64,000 nucleotides of DNA. Source: Pseudoduganella ginsengisoli (GTDB taxonomy: Bacteria > Pseudomonadota > Gammaproteobacteria > Burkholderiales > Burkholderiaceae_D). Each line of letters begins with the position of its first letter. The stretch's first letter is position 1. Below the pieces are notes generated by a model. The model had not been told where the DNA came from, searched no databases, and worked only from the letters and a program-made list of their open reading frames with translations. Below are positions 41,770-49,897 of the stretch, piece by piece. The stretch is taken from the NCBI RefSeq assembly GCF_009720865.1, contig NZ_WNLA01000002.1, positions 62,001 through 126,000 of the forward strand. The letters are read 5' to 3'. A program made the position numbers and the translations under genes.

Positions 41770-44700
41770 ATGACTATCGCTACACTCCGGTCCCAACTTA
41801 CTTTACGCAATGGCTTGCTGCTGGCCGGCTGGATCGCGCTGGCCGCCGTCTTGCTAGCCGGCGCGGCGCTGCTGCGCTGGCCAGCATGGCTGCCGTGGAC
41901 CATCTTTGGCACGCTGTTTGCCGTGGCAGCCGCATTCTGGCTGGGCCAGCGCATGCGCCGCTTGCGCGCGTCGCGCAGCCTGGGCGACATGCTGGAAAAG
42001 CAGGCCGCGCCACGCGCCGATGCATTGCAAAAGCAGGAAACCGATGCGCTGCGCCAGCGCATGCTTGGCGCCATTACCACCATCCGCCAGTCCAAGCTGG
42101 GCCAGTATTCCGGCAACGATGCGCTGTACGAATTGCCGTGGTATATGGTGATCGGCAATCCGGCAGCCGGCAAAAGCACGGCGATTGCCAGCTCCGGCCT
42201 GCAATTCCCGCTGGCCGACAGCAAAGTCGTGCAAGGCGTGGGCGGCACCCGCAATTGCGACTGGTTCTTCACGACGGACGGCATCTTGCTCGATACGGCA
42301 GGCCGCTATGCGGTGGCCGATGAAGACCGCGCCGAATGGTTCGGCTTCCTCGACTTATTGAAGAAGCACCGCAGCAAGGCGCCCATCAATGGCGTCATCA
42401 TTGCCGTCAGCGTGGCGGAACTGGCAGGCAACCGCCCGGAATTTGCCGTCAACCTTGCTAAAAATTTGCGCCAGCGCGTGCAGGAAGTCACGGAACGCCT
42501 GGCCGTGCATGCCCCCGTGTACATCGTGTTCACCAAGGCCGACTTGATCAATGGCTTCAATGAATTCTTCCAGGATTGCGAACTCGGTGAGCGCGACCGC
42601 GTGTGGGGCGCCACCCTGCCCTACAACCAGCAAGCCACCAGCGCGCAATTGCTGGACTTGTTCGACACGCGTTTCGACGAATTGCACGAAGGCTTGAAAG
42701 ACATGAGCCGCGCCAGCATGGCGCTGCAATGGCGCGAACGCATGCCGCCCGGCGTCTTCACGTTCCCGCTGGAATTCGCTTCCATCAAAGGCCCGCTGCG
42801 CACCTTCGTCGCTACCTTGTTTGAAGAAAATCCGTTCCAGTTCAAGCCCGTGTTCCGGGGCTTTTACTTCACCAGCGCACTGCAGGAAGGTGAAACCGTG
42901 TCGGCGTCGTCGCAGCGCGTGGCGCAGCGCTTTGACTTGAACCTGCAATCGCCTGGCCACGAAGCCCGGCATCAGCAGCAAGGCTACTTCCTGTTGAACC
43001 TGTTCCGCCAGGTGATCTTCGCGGACAAGCAACTGGTGGCGCAATACGCGAGCCCGGCCCGCACCCGCATGCGCTATGCGGCGTTCTTCGCCGCGATGGC
43101 GATTGCCGGCCTGGCGCTGGGCGGCTGGAGCTGGTCATACATGAGCAACCGCCAACTGGTGGCCAATGTGGAAGCGGACTTGCAGCAGGCGGCGCGCCTG
43201 CAGGATAAGCGCATTGATCTGCAATCGCGCCTGCAAGCGCTGGAAGTACTGCAAGACCGGATAGAACAGCTGGACAATTACAAGAAAAGCCGCCCGCTAT
43301 CCTTGAGCCTGGGCCTGTACCAGGGCCAGGCGCTGGACCGCAAACTGCGCGAAGAATATTTCAGCGGCGTGCGCGCCGTGATGCTGACACCGGTCGCGCA
43401 GGCGCTGGAAGGGTTTCTCACGGAGGCCAACAGCACGGACATGCAGCCGGTAGCCGCTAACAAGGCGGCACCGGCAACACCGGCTGCCGCCCAGCCCTTC
43501 AAGGATGCGTCGCCCGCCAGCGCGGAAGACGCGTACAACGCACTGAAAACTTACCTGATGCTGGGCGACCGCACCCGCGCGGAAGCCGGCCATTTGAATG
43601 ACCAGCTGACGCGCTACTGGCGCGCATGGCTGGACGCCAACCGTGGCGCCATGCCGCGCGAACAAATGATCCGCAGCGCCGAGCGCATGATTTCGTTCTA
43701 CCTGTCGCAAGTCAACGATACGTCATGGCCCACCATCGACAACAAACTGGCGCTGGTTGACCAGAGCCGCGACAAGCTGCGCAGCGTGATCCGCGGCTTG
43801 CCGGCGCGCGAACGCGTCTACGCGGACGTCAAAGCCCGCGCCGCGACCCGTTTCCCGTCGATGACGGTGGCCCGCATCGTGGGCGACCAGGACAAGGACC
43901 TGCTGCTGGGCAGCTACGCCGTGCCGGGCAGCTTTACCCGCGAAGCGTGGGAAGGCTACGTCAAGGATGCATTCCGCGAAGCCGCCAACGGCGCCATGCA
44001 AAGCGCCGACTGGGTATTGAAGACGTCGTCGAAAGATGATTTGACCTTGGAAGGCAGCCCGGAACAAATCCAGAAGTCGCTGGTGGAACTGTATAAAAAC
44101 GATTACGCGAAAGAGTGGCAAAAGTTCATGCAGGGCGTGACAATCCGCGACCTCGACGGCTTCCAGCAAGCGGCTGCCGCCATGAACCGCCTGGGCGATC
44201 CGCAGATTTCGCCATTGAACAAAGTCATCGCCGCCGTGTACCAGCAAACGTCGTGGGATAACCCGTCGCTGATCGATGCGGGTGTGCAGCAGGCGCAGCG
44301 CGGCGTGGCGGCATGGTTCCGCGAAACCATCTTGCGCCAGACGCCATCGCAAGTGAATATCTCGCTGCCTTCACCGTCCAGTTCCGCGCAGCCACAGGCG
44401 CTGCCGCTGGGTCCTGTGGGCCGCGAATTTGCCGGTGTCGCGAAACTCGTGGTGGCCAAGGACAAGGATGCGTCGCTGATGCGCGGCTATATGGAACATT
44501 TGGCCAAGCTGCGCGGCCGCATCAACCAGATCAGCAACCAGGGCGACGCGGGCCCCGGTTCCAAGCAGTTGATGCAGCAAACGCTCGATGGCAGCGGCTC
44601 CGAACTGGCCGAAGCGCTGCGCTACGTCGATGAACAAATGCTGGTGGGGATGAGCGACACGCAAAAAGAGGCGCTGCGCCCGTTGCTGGTGCGCCCGCTG

Positions 44701-45522
44701 ATGCAGACGTTTGCCGTCATCGTTCGTCCAACCGAGGAGGAAATCAATAAAGTGTGGAGTGCACAGGTGCTGGAACCGTTCCGCCGCAGCCTCGCGCTGA
44801 AATATCCGTTTGCCACGGAATCCAAGCAGGAAGCCACCAATGCGGAAATCGGTGAAATCTTTGGTCCGTCCGGCGCCATTGCGAAATTCTTTGACGCGAC
44901 CGTGGGACCGCTGGTAGTGCGCCGGGGCGATACGCTGAGCAGCCGCACGTGGGCCAATATGGGCATCAACCTGGCGCCGGCCGTGGCATCGAGCTTCCCC
45001 GCATGGGTCGCGCCGCTGAGCGCAGCCGGTGTCGCCAATGCGGCGGCAGCCAGCGGCGGCGAAGCGCAAACCCGTTTTGAATTGCAGGCGCTGGGCGCGA
45101 CCGGTGCGTCGGAATTCACGATTGAAATCGATGGCCAGGCGCTGCGCTGGAAAGGCCAGCCGCAGCCGTGGGTCAAGATGGTGTGGCCGAATCCGCAGGG
45201 CATTCCCGGCGCGCGTATTACCGCCATAACGCCGGAAGGCCGTACGGTCGTGCTGCTGAACGAACCTGGCCACTTTGGCTTGAAGCAAATGGTCGATGCA
45301 GCGAACCGCAAACGCAAGGATGGCATGTTTGAACTGGCATGGAATAACAATGGCGTCACGGTGACGGCCAACCTGAAAGTGGAAGCCGCGCCGCCGCCCC
45401 CGCCGGCGCCCGTGCCGCAGCAGGCATCGGGCTTCAAGCGCCTGCGCTTGCCAGATACGGTCGTGGCGCCCGCCAACACTGGTGCAGCAGCTAACGTGGC
45501 AGTGGCGGAGGTGAAGCAATGA
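41770..45522 (+). CDS. tssM: T6SS membrane-complex protein TssM (IcmF/VasK)
   Basis: A 1250-residue inner-membrane protein that forms, with TssL, the envelope-spanning channel anchoring the baseplate. Two membrane helices lie at about 15-36 and 42-60. A cytoplasmic NTPase-like domain with Walker A GNPAAGKS at 129-136 and LLDTAGRYAV follows. A third helix at about 435-460 (RYAAFFAAMAIAGLALGGW) precedes a large periplasmic domain containing the IcmF-related region and the C-terminal TssM domain. The intact Walker A suggests nucleotide binding. The start is 3 bases after the preceding gene, and the stop overlaps tagF by 4 bases. Confidence 0.97.
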   Translation: MTIATLRSQLTLRNGLLLAGWIALAAVLLAGAALLRWPAWLPWTIFGTLFAVAAAFWLGQRMRRLRASRSLGDMLEKQAAPRADALQKQETDALRQRMLGAITTIRQSKLGQYSGNDALYELPWYMVIGNPAAGKSTAIASSGLQFPLADSKVVQGVGGTRNCDWFFTTDGILLDTAGRYAVADEDRAEWFGFLDLLKKHRSKAPINGVIIAVSVAELAGNRPEFAVNLAKNLRQRVQEVTERLAVHAPVYIVFTKADLINGFNEFFQDCELGERDRVWGATLPYNQQATSAQLLDLFDTRFDELHEGLKDMSRASMALQWRERMPPGVFTFPLEFASIKGPLRTFVATLFEENPFQFKPVFRGFYFTSALQEGETVSASSQRVAQRFDLNLQSPGHEARHQQQGYFLLNLFRQVIFADKQLVAQYASPARTRMRYAAFFAAMAIAGLALGGWSWSYMSNRQLVANVEADLQQAARLQDKRIDLQSRLQALEVLQDRIEQLDNYKKSRPLSLSLGLYQGQALDRKLREEYFSGVRAVMLTPVAQALEGFLTEANSTDMQPVAANKAAPATPAAAQPFKDASPASAEDAYNALKTYLMLGDRTRAEAGHLNDQLTRYWRAWLDANRGAMPREQMIRSAERMISFYLSQVNDTSWPTIDNKLALVDQSRDKLRSVIRGLPARERVYADVKARAATRFPSMTVARIVGDQDKDLLLGSYAVPGSFTREAWEGYVKDAFREAANGAMQSADWVLKTSSKDDLTLEGSPEQIQKSLVELYKNDYAKEWQKFMQGVTIRDLDGFQQAAAAMNRLGDPQISPLNKVIAAVYQQTSWDNPSLIDAGVQQAQRGVAAWFRETILRQTPSQVNISLPSPSSSAQPQALPLGPVGREFAGVAKLVVAKDKDASLMRGYMEHLAKLRGRINQISNQGDAGPGSKQLMQQTLDGSGSELAEALRYVDEQMLVGMSDTQKEALRPLLVRPLMQTFAVIVRPTEEEINKVWSAQVLEPFRRSLALKYPFATESKQEATNAEIGEIFGPSGAIAKFFDATVGPLVVRRGDTLSSRTWANMGINLAPAVASSFPAWVAPLSAAGVANAAAASGGEAQTRFELQALGATGASEFTIEIDGQALRWKGQPQPWVKMVWPNPQGIPGARITAITPEGRTVVLLNEPGHFGLKQMVDAANRKRKDGMFELAWNNNGVTVTANLKVEAAPPPPPAPVPQQASGFKRLRLPDTVVAPANTGAAANVAVAEVKQ

Positions 45523-46505
45523 GCCGTGGCATGACTCCCGCCAGCATTGGCTATTTCGGCAAAGTGCCGGGCCGTGGCGACTTTGTGAAGGCCAGCGATA
45601 ATCCCGCGCTGTTGAAAGTGCTGGATGACTGGCTGGCGCGCGCGATGGATTTGCTCAGCACGGACGCCCGTTGGAGGCACAGTTATGACTCGCTGGCGCC
45701 GCTGCACTTCGCCTTTGTCGGCCCGCGCCGCCGCCATGCCATTGGCGGCCATATCGTGGCCAGCAGCGACCAGTCCAGCCGCCGCTTCCCGTTCCTGATG
45801 GCCAGCAGCATGGAAGCGCCGGAACCGGCCGGCTTCGTGCCGAATGCGCCGCTGGTGCTGAGCCGCCTGTGGACGCGGCTTGAGTTCCTGGCCGAGAACG
45901 TGGTGCGCGCGGCCGAACCGACCGGCGCGCTGCAGGCGGCATCGGCCCAGGTGGTGGAACTGGATTTGCGCCCTGCCGCCTATGACGCCGCGTTCAGCGA
46001 CTTCATGGACATGCAGACGGTCGGCTCGCTGGAAGCCATGCTGGCGCAAGCCGGTTTCCAGGGCACCGTGCGCCAGTTGCTGCTGGCGCTGGGCATGCTG
46101 CTGCAGCCGGTATTGGCCAGCAGCTCCAGCCGCCTGGAAAAAAGCCTGCTGCTGCCGCTGCCGCATGACCCGATGTACCGCAGCCTCGTGGCCGCGTACT
46201 GGATGCATGTGATTACGCCGTTCCTCGCACGGGCGGATTTCGAACTGGCGCTGTTTGTCACGCACATGGCGCAGCAGCCCGTTCTGGTGCTGGGTTTCTC
46301 CGGCGCGTCCGCCCAGACGCTGCAAGCCATCATGGATCCGCAAGTGGGACAGGAACACCATATCGCGTTCGACCAGCTGGACTGGGTGGACGAGCAAGTC
46401 CATTCCGACTATGCGGGCAAGAAAACGTCTACGTACCTGTCGCAACCGAATTTATCCCTCAAGTCCGCGCTCGCCATGCTGCACGCGGCGTACATAGGAA
46501 CTTGA
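45519..46505 (+). CDS. tagF: T6SS-associated protein TagF (ImpM family, DUF2094)
   Basis: A 328-residue cytoplasmic protein starting with the family mark SIGYFGKVPGRGDFV (about 9-23), then RRFPFLMASSME. TagF acts as a post-translational negative regulator of T6SS assembly, in some species through Fha. No Fha or PpkA/PppA gene is seen in this window. It overlaps tssM by 4 bases and precedes the OmpA-like gene by 3. Confidence 0.92.
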   Translation: MSRGMTPASIGYFGKVPGRGDFVKASDNPALLKVLDDWLARAMDLLSTDARWRHSYDSLAPLHFAFVGPRRRHAIGGHIVASSDQSSRRFPFLMASSMEAPEPAGFVPNAPLVLSRLWTRLEFLAENVVRAAEPTGALQAASAQVVELDLRPAAYDAAFSDFMDMQTVGSLEAMLAQAGFQGTVRQLLLALGMLLQPVLASSSSRLEKSLLLPLPHDPMYRSLVAAYWMHVITPFLARADFELALFVTHMAQQPVLVLGFSGASAQTLQAIMDPQVGQEHHIAFDQLDWVDEQVHSDYAGKKTSTYLSQPNLSLKSALAMLHAAYIGT

Positions 46506-46508
46506 ACC

Positions 46509-47282
46509 ATGCGCAAAGTCATTCCCCTTCTATTGTCCGCGCTGCTGGCGCAGGCTGTATATGCGCAGGCGCCGGCTTCCGCCCCCCAGCCAGGCCAGGT
46601 GCTGGCCAGCGGCACGCTGCCGGATGAAGCATCGAAAGCCGCCGTGCTGGGCAAGCTGCGCGAAGTGTATGGCGCCGATAAGGTGGTCGACCAGATCACG
46701 GTCGACCAGGTGGTGGCGCCCGCCAATTGGAACGCCTACGTGCAAAAGCTGATTACGCCGGACTTGAAGCAGATCAGCCGTGGCCAGCTGAAAATCGATG
46801 GCACCACCGTCACATTGCGGGGCGAGGTGGCCAATGAAGGGTTGCGCCAAAAGATGGCCGGTAATGTAGCCTCCACCCTTAATCCCACGTACACGGTCAA
46901 CAATGCGCTGCGCGTCTCGGCCGGCGAACAGCGCATCCTCGACAATGCGCTGGCCAACCGCATCGTTGAATTTGAAAGCGGCCAGGCCACGCTGACACCG
47001 GCAGGCCGCGCGATTCTTGATGAAATGGCAGCCGCGCTGCAAAAGCTCAAGGGCCGCAAGGTCGACATCATCGGCCACACGGACAGCCTGGGCCTGCGCG
47101 CCACCAACCTCGGCTTGAGCCAGGCCCGCGCCGATGCTGTGAAAGCGTATCTGGCCAGCCATGGCATCGATGGCAGCTTGCTGTCCACCAGCGGCCAGGG
47201 ACCGGACCGTCCGGTAGCCGGCAACGATACCGCAGAAGGCCGCGCGCGCAACCGCCGCATTGAATTCCGCCTAAGCCAATAA
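46509..47282 (+). CDS. OmpA-like peptidoglycan-binding protein of the T6SS
   Basis: A 257-residue exported protein with a signal peptide (1-19, ending AVYA). A BON-like region (about 40-125: DQITVDQVVAPANWNAYVQK, QLKIDGTTVTLRGEVANE) is followed by an OmpA C-terminal domain (about 150-257: IVEFESGQATLTPAGRAIL, GHTDSLG, NLGLSQARADAVKAYL, GRARNRRIEF). The last domain binds diaminopimelate in peptidoglycan. TssL here lacks such a domain, so this separate protein probably anchors the apparatus to the wall, as TagL/TagN proteins do. There is no lipobox. Confidence 0.9.
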   Translation: MRKVIPLLLSALLAQAVYAQAPASAPQPGQVLASGTLPDEASKAAVLGKLREVYGADKVVDQITVDQVVAPANWNAYVQKLITPDLKQISRGQLKIDGTTVTLRGEVANEGLRQKMAGNVASTLNPTYTVNNALRVSAGEQRILDNALANRIVEFESGQATLTPAGRAILDEMAAALQKLKGRKVDIIGHTDSLGLRATNLGLSQARADAVKAYLASHGIDGSLLSTSGQGPDRPVAGNDTAEGRARNRRIEFRLSQ

Positions 47283-47290
47283 GGAACCTT

Positions 47291-48400
47291 ATGTTTTCCG
47301 CAACTCAGATATTGAAACCCGTCAGCGGCGACCGGCCCGGCGGTGACGACCTCGCGTTTTCTCCTGAACTGGACGCCATTGCCCATGCGCGCAAATTCGA
47401 CGATCCATCGCTGGACCAGGGCGAATGGGTCACGGAATTAAAAGAAGCCGACTGGGGCTTCGTTGTCGAGCGCTGCGCGCTGCTGCTGGAAACGCGCAGC
47501 AAGGATTTGCGCCTGGCCGTATGGCTGGCCGAAGCGGCAGCGTATCAATACCATTTGCGCGGGCTGGCGGAAGGCTGGCGCGTACTGGCAGGCTTGTGCG
47601 AGCAGTATTGGGATGACGGCCTGTTCCCGGAAGCGGATGGCGACCACGAACTACGGATCGGCAACCTCGCTTGGATACTGGGCCGCACGCCTGCGCTGCT
47701 GCGGGCGATTCCGCTGACGGAAGGCCGGGGCAGCGCGTACTCGATGGCGGATTTTGAAGCGGCGCGCAAACTGGCCGCCAGTGGAACCGCGCCTGCGGAT
47801 GGGCCGAAACTCGCGGAAATGGAAGCTGCGAAACGCAACAGTTCACCAGCGTTTCGCGAAGCGCTGGCGGCCGATGCTGCCGCCTGCATGGACGCGCTGG
47901 CCGCCTTTGAACAGGCTGCCGATGCGAGGCTGGGCGCCGACAGCCCCAGCTTCACGCCGGCCCGTGAAGCGCTGCAGGCCCTGATCCATGTGCTGCCGCC
48001 CAGTGCGGCGCAAGCCGTGGCCGGCGCGGATGGTACGGGCTTGCCTGCGGATGGCATGCCCGCCGGCGCCCTGCCGGGCTTTAACGGTCTGGCAGGGTTC
48101 GCCGGTGCGGCGGGCGCCGGCGCGCTGGCTGTGGGAAGCATAGGCGGCTGGGACCAGCCGGTTGCCGCGCCGCCGCCCGGCGTGATTGCCAACCGCACGC
48201 AAGCCGTTGCGCTGCTGCGCACGGTGGCGCAATTTTTCCGCAAGACCGAGCCGCACAGCCCTGTTTCGTATTTCGCCGACAAGGCTGCCGATGCAGCGGA
48301 CCAGGACTTGCATACCTGGCTGCGTTCCGTGATCAAGGATCCGGCATCGATGGAGCACATTGAAGAATTGCTGGGTGTGAAAGGCCGCCCGGAAAATTAA
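47291..48400 (+). CDS. tssA: T6SS protein TssA (ImpA family)
   Basis: A 369-residue cytoplasmic protein with the ImpA N-terminal domain (about 8-125: ILKPVSGDRPGGDDLAF, DWGFVVERCALLLETRSKDL, WDDGLFPEAD). A Gly/Ala-rich hinge (about 260-295) precedes a C-terminal domain (RTQAVALLRTVAQFFRKTEP, SPVSYFADKA). TssA primes or caps sheath polymerisation at the baseplate. It is the last gene of the plus-strand operon that begins with the TagX-like gene. Confidence 0.93.
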   Translation: MFSATQILKPVSGDRPGGDDLAFSPELDAIAHARKFDDPSLDQGEWVTELKEADWGFVVERCALLLETRSKDLRLAVWLAEAAAYQYHLRGLAEGWRVLAGLCEQYWDDGLFPEADGDHELRIGNLAWILGRTPALLRAIPLTEGRGSAYSMADFEAARKLAASGTAPADGPKLAEMEAAKRNSSPAFREALAADAAACMDALAAFEQAADARLGADSPSFTPAREALQALIHVLPPSAAQAVAGADGTGLPADGMPAGALPGFNGLAGFAGAAGAGALAVGSIGGWDQPVAAPPPGVIANRTQAVALLRTVAQFFRKTEPHSPVSYFADKAADAADQDLHTWLRSVIKDPASMEHIEELLGVKGRPEN

Positions 48401-48441
48401 GGAGGTATCGGGGCATTACGTCTGAATATATGCCACCATGC

Positions 48442-48864
48442 CTATCCCTGTGCAGAGGCGGGCAAACCAAACACCGCATCAAACGCCCAGCTGAACGCGA
48501 AGGTATAGGCCAGGAAAAACAGCACCAGTCCAAAGTCCAGCAGGAAGGCATGCCACAGCGTGATGTCCATCCACCACGCAAACAGCGGCACCAGCATGGC
48601 CAGCATGCCCGTTTCAAATCCCACCGCGTGCGCCACGCGGCGCGCGACACTGCGCCCCCGTTTGATTTGCCGCGACTCCCACGCTTCGAACAGCGTGTTG
48701 TAAGCCAGGTTCCACAGCACGGCAATCGTCGATGACGCCACGGCTGCGATACTGGCGTGGCCGGCGTCATGATCGGAAAACAGCGTTAATCCCGCCGTCG
48801 TGCAGCCTATCGCAATCAATTCAAACGTCGTCACATATACGACTCTACGCAGTGGTCCTTGCAT
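48442..48864 (-). CDS. PACE-family multidrug efflux protein (bacterial transmembrane pair)
   Basis: A 140-residue inner-membrane protein made of two similar two-helix units, as in the Acinetobacter AceI family that exports chlorhexidine and related cations. The helices are LRRVVYVTTFELIAIGCTTA, then STIAVLWNLAYNTLFEAWE, FETGMLAMLVPLFAWW and LDFGLVLFFLAYTFAFSWAF. The ATG at 48864 has a GAGGAG site; a TTG two codons upstream is less likely. It is divergent from a LysR gene, the standard arrangement for this family. It converges on tssA and is unrelated to the T6SS. Confidence 0.9.
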   Translation of the reverse strand: MQGPLRRVVYVTTFELIAIGCTTAGLTLFSDHDAGHASIAAVASSTIAVLWNLAYNTLFEAWESRQIKRGRSVARRVAHAVGFETGMLAMLVPLFAWWMDITLWHAFLLDFGLVLFFLAYTFAFSWAFDAVFGLPASAQG

Positions 48865-48955
48865 TGCCAATCTCCTCGGTGAGTGGGAATGGCTGGACTA
48901 TATATGTGTTTATCTGATATAAAAAGTAAGATTCTTTCAAAATATTTGACACATC

Positions 48956-49843
48956 ATGGCTTTTACCAGCGATAACGTTGCAGTTTTTCTTGCCGTGCTG
49001 GACCACGGTTCGTTTTCCGCCGCCGCCCGCGCGCTGGGCAAAGTGCCGTCCGCTGTCAGCATGGCCATCGCGCAGCTGGAAGCGGAACTGGATTTGCCGC
49101 TGTTCGACCGGATCGGGCGCGAACCCCGCCCCACCAATGCGGCCCGCTCACTGGAGCCGCGCGCCCGCCAGTTGGCCAGCCAGTTGCGGCAACTCGATGC
49201 CCATGCCCTGGCGCTGCATGCAGGGCTGGAGCGGCGGCTGACCATCGCCATCGCACCGGACTTGATGGCGGCGCCATGGAGCGCGCCGCTGGCTGTGCTG
49301 GCTGACGAATATCCGGCGCTGGAAGTGGACGTGCTGACGGTCCCGCAAGCCGATGCGCTGCGCATGCTGCATGCGGGCGATGTGCATCTGGCGCTCGTGT
49401 ATGAGCGCGAACGCGTCGATGAGCGGGAAGCGTTTGAAGAAGTCGCCAGTGAATTGCTGGTGGTGGCGCTGGCCGCAGGACATCCGCAAGCGGCGGCCGG
49501 TGTGCTGCGGCTGGAAGATTTGCTCGATATGCGGCAAATCGTCGTCGCCAGCCGCGATGGCAGCCGCGATCCCCGCTACGTGATTTCGCGCCAGGTGTGG
49601 CGCACGGACAGCCAGCAGGCGACGCTAAGTCTGGTGCAGGCCGGACTGGGCTGGGCCTACCTGCCCCGCGCGCTGGTGCAGCCTTTGATGGCAGCCGGTA
49701 CGCTGGTGGAAATCGATTTCGATAACATCAGCAACAAGCTGCGGTTGTGGGTCGATATGGTGTGGTCGCGCGAGCGCCCGCTGGGGTTGGGCGCAAGGCG
49801 TTATATCGAGTTGATGCGAGAGGGCCGCAACCGCGAAAAGTAG
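48956..49843 (+). CDS. LysR-family regulator divergent from the PACE efflux gene
   Basis: A 295-residue regulator with an N-terminal winged HTH (GSFSAAARALGKVPSAVSMAIAQLEAEL) and a type-2 periplasmic-binding-like effector domain. It probably controls the efflux gene from the 91-base shared intergenic region, which contains an AT-rich stretch. The effector is unknown. The gene lies between two T6SS operons but nothing suggests it regulates them. Confidence 0.9.
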   Translation: MAFTSDNVAVFLAVLDHGSFSAAARALGKVPSAVSMAIAQLEAELDLPLFDRIGREPRPTNAARSLEPRARQLASQLRQLDAHALALHAGLERRLTIAIAPDLMAAPWSAPLAVLADEYPALEVDVLTVPQADALRMLHAGDVHLALVYERERVDEREAFEEVASELLVVALAAGHPQAAAGVLRLEDLLDMRQIVVASRDGSRDPRYVISRQVWRTDSQQATLSLVQAGLGWAYLPRALVQPLMAAGTLVEIDFDNISNKLRLWVDMVWSRERPLGLGARRYIELMREGRNREK

Positions 49844-49897
49844 CACGGATAAATCCGCCATGCGTGCGTCAACGCGGCGCGTAGGCCCTGTCACACG

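Noticed and set aside
44622..46445. Minus-strand open frame (607 codons) across tssM and tagF
   Set aside because: It spans the ends of two well-supported plus-strand genes and has no recognisable domain.
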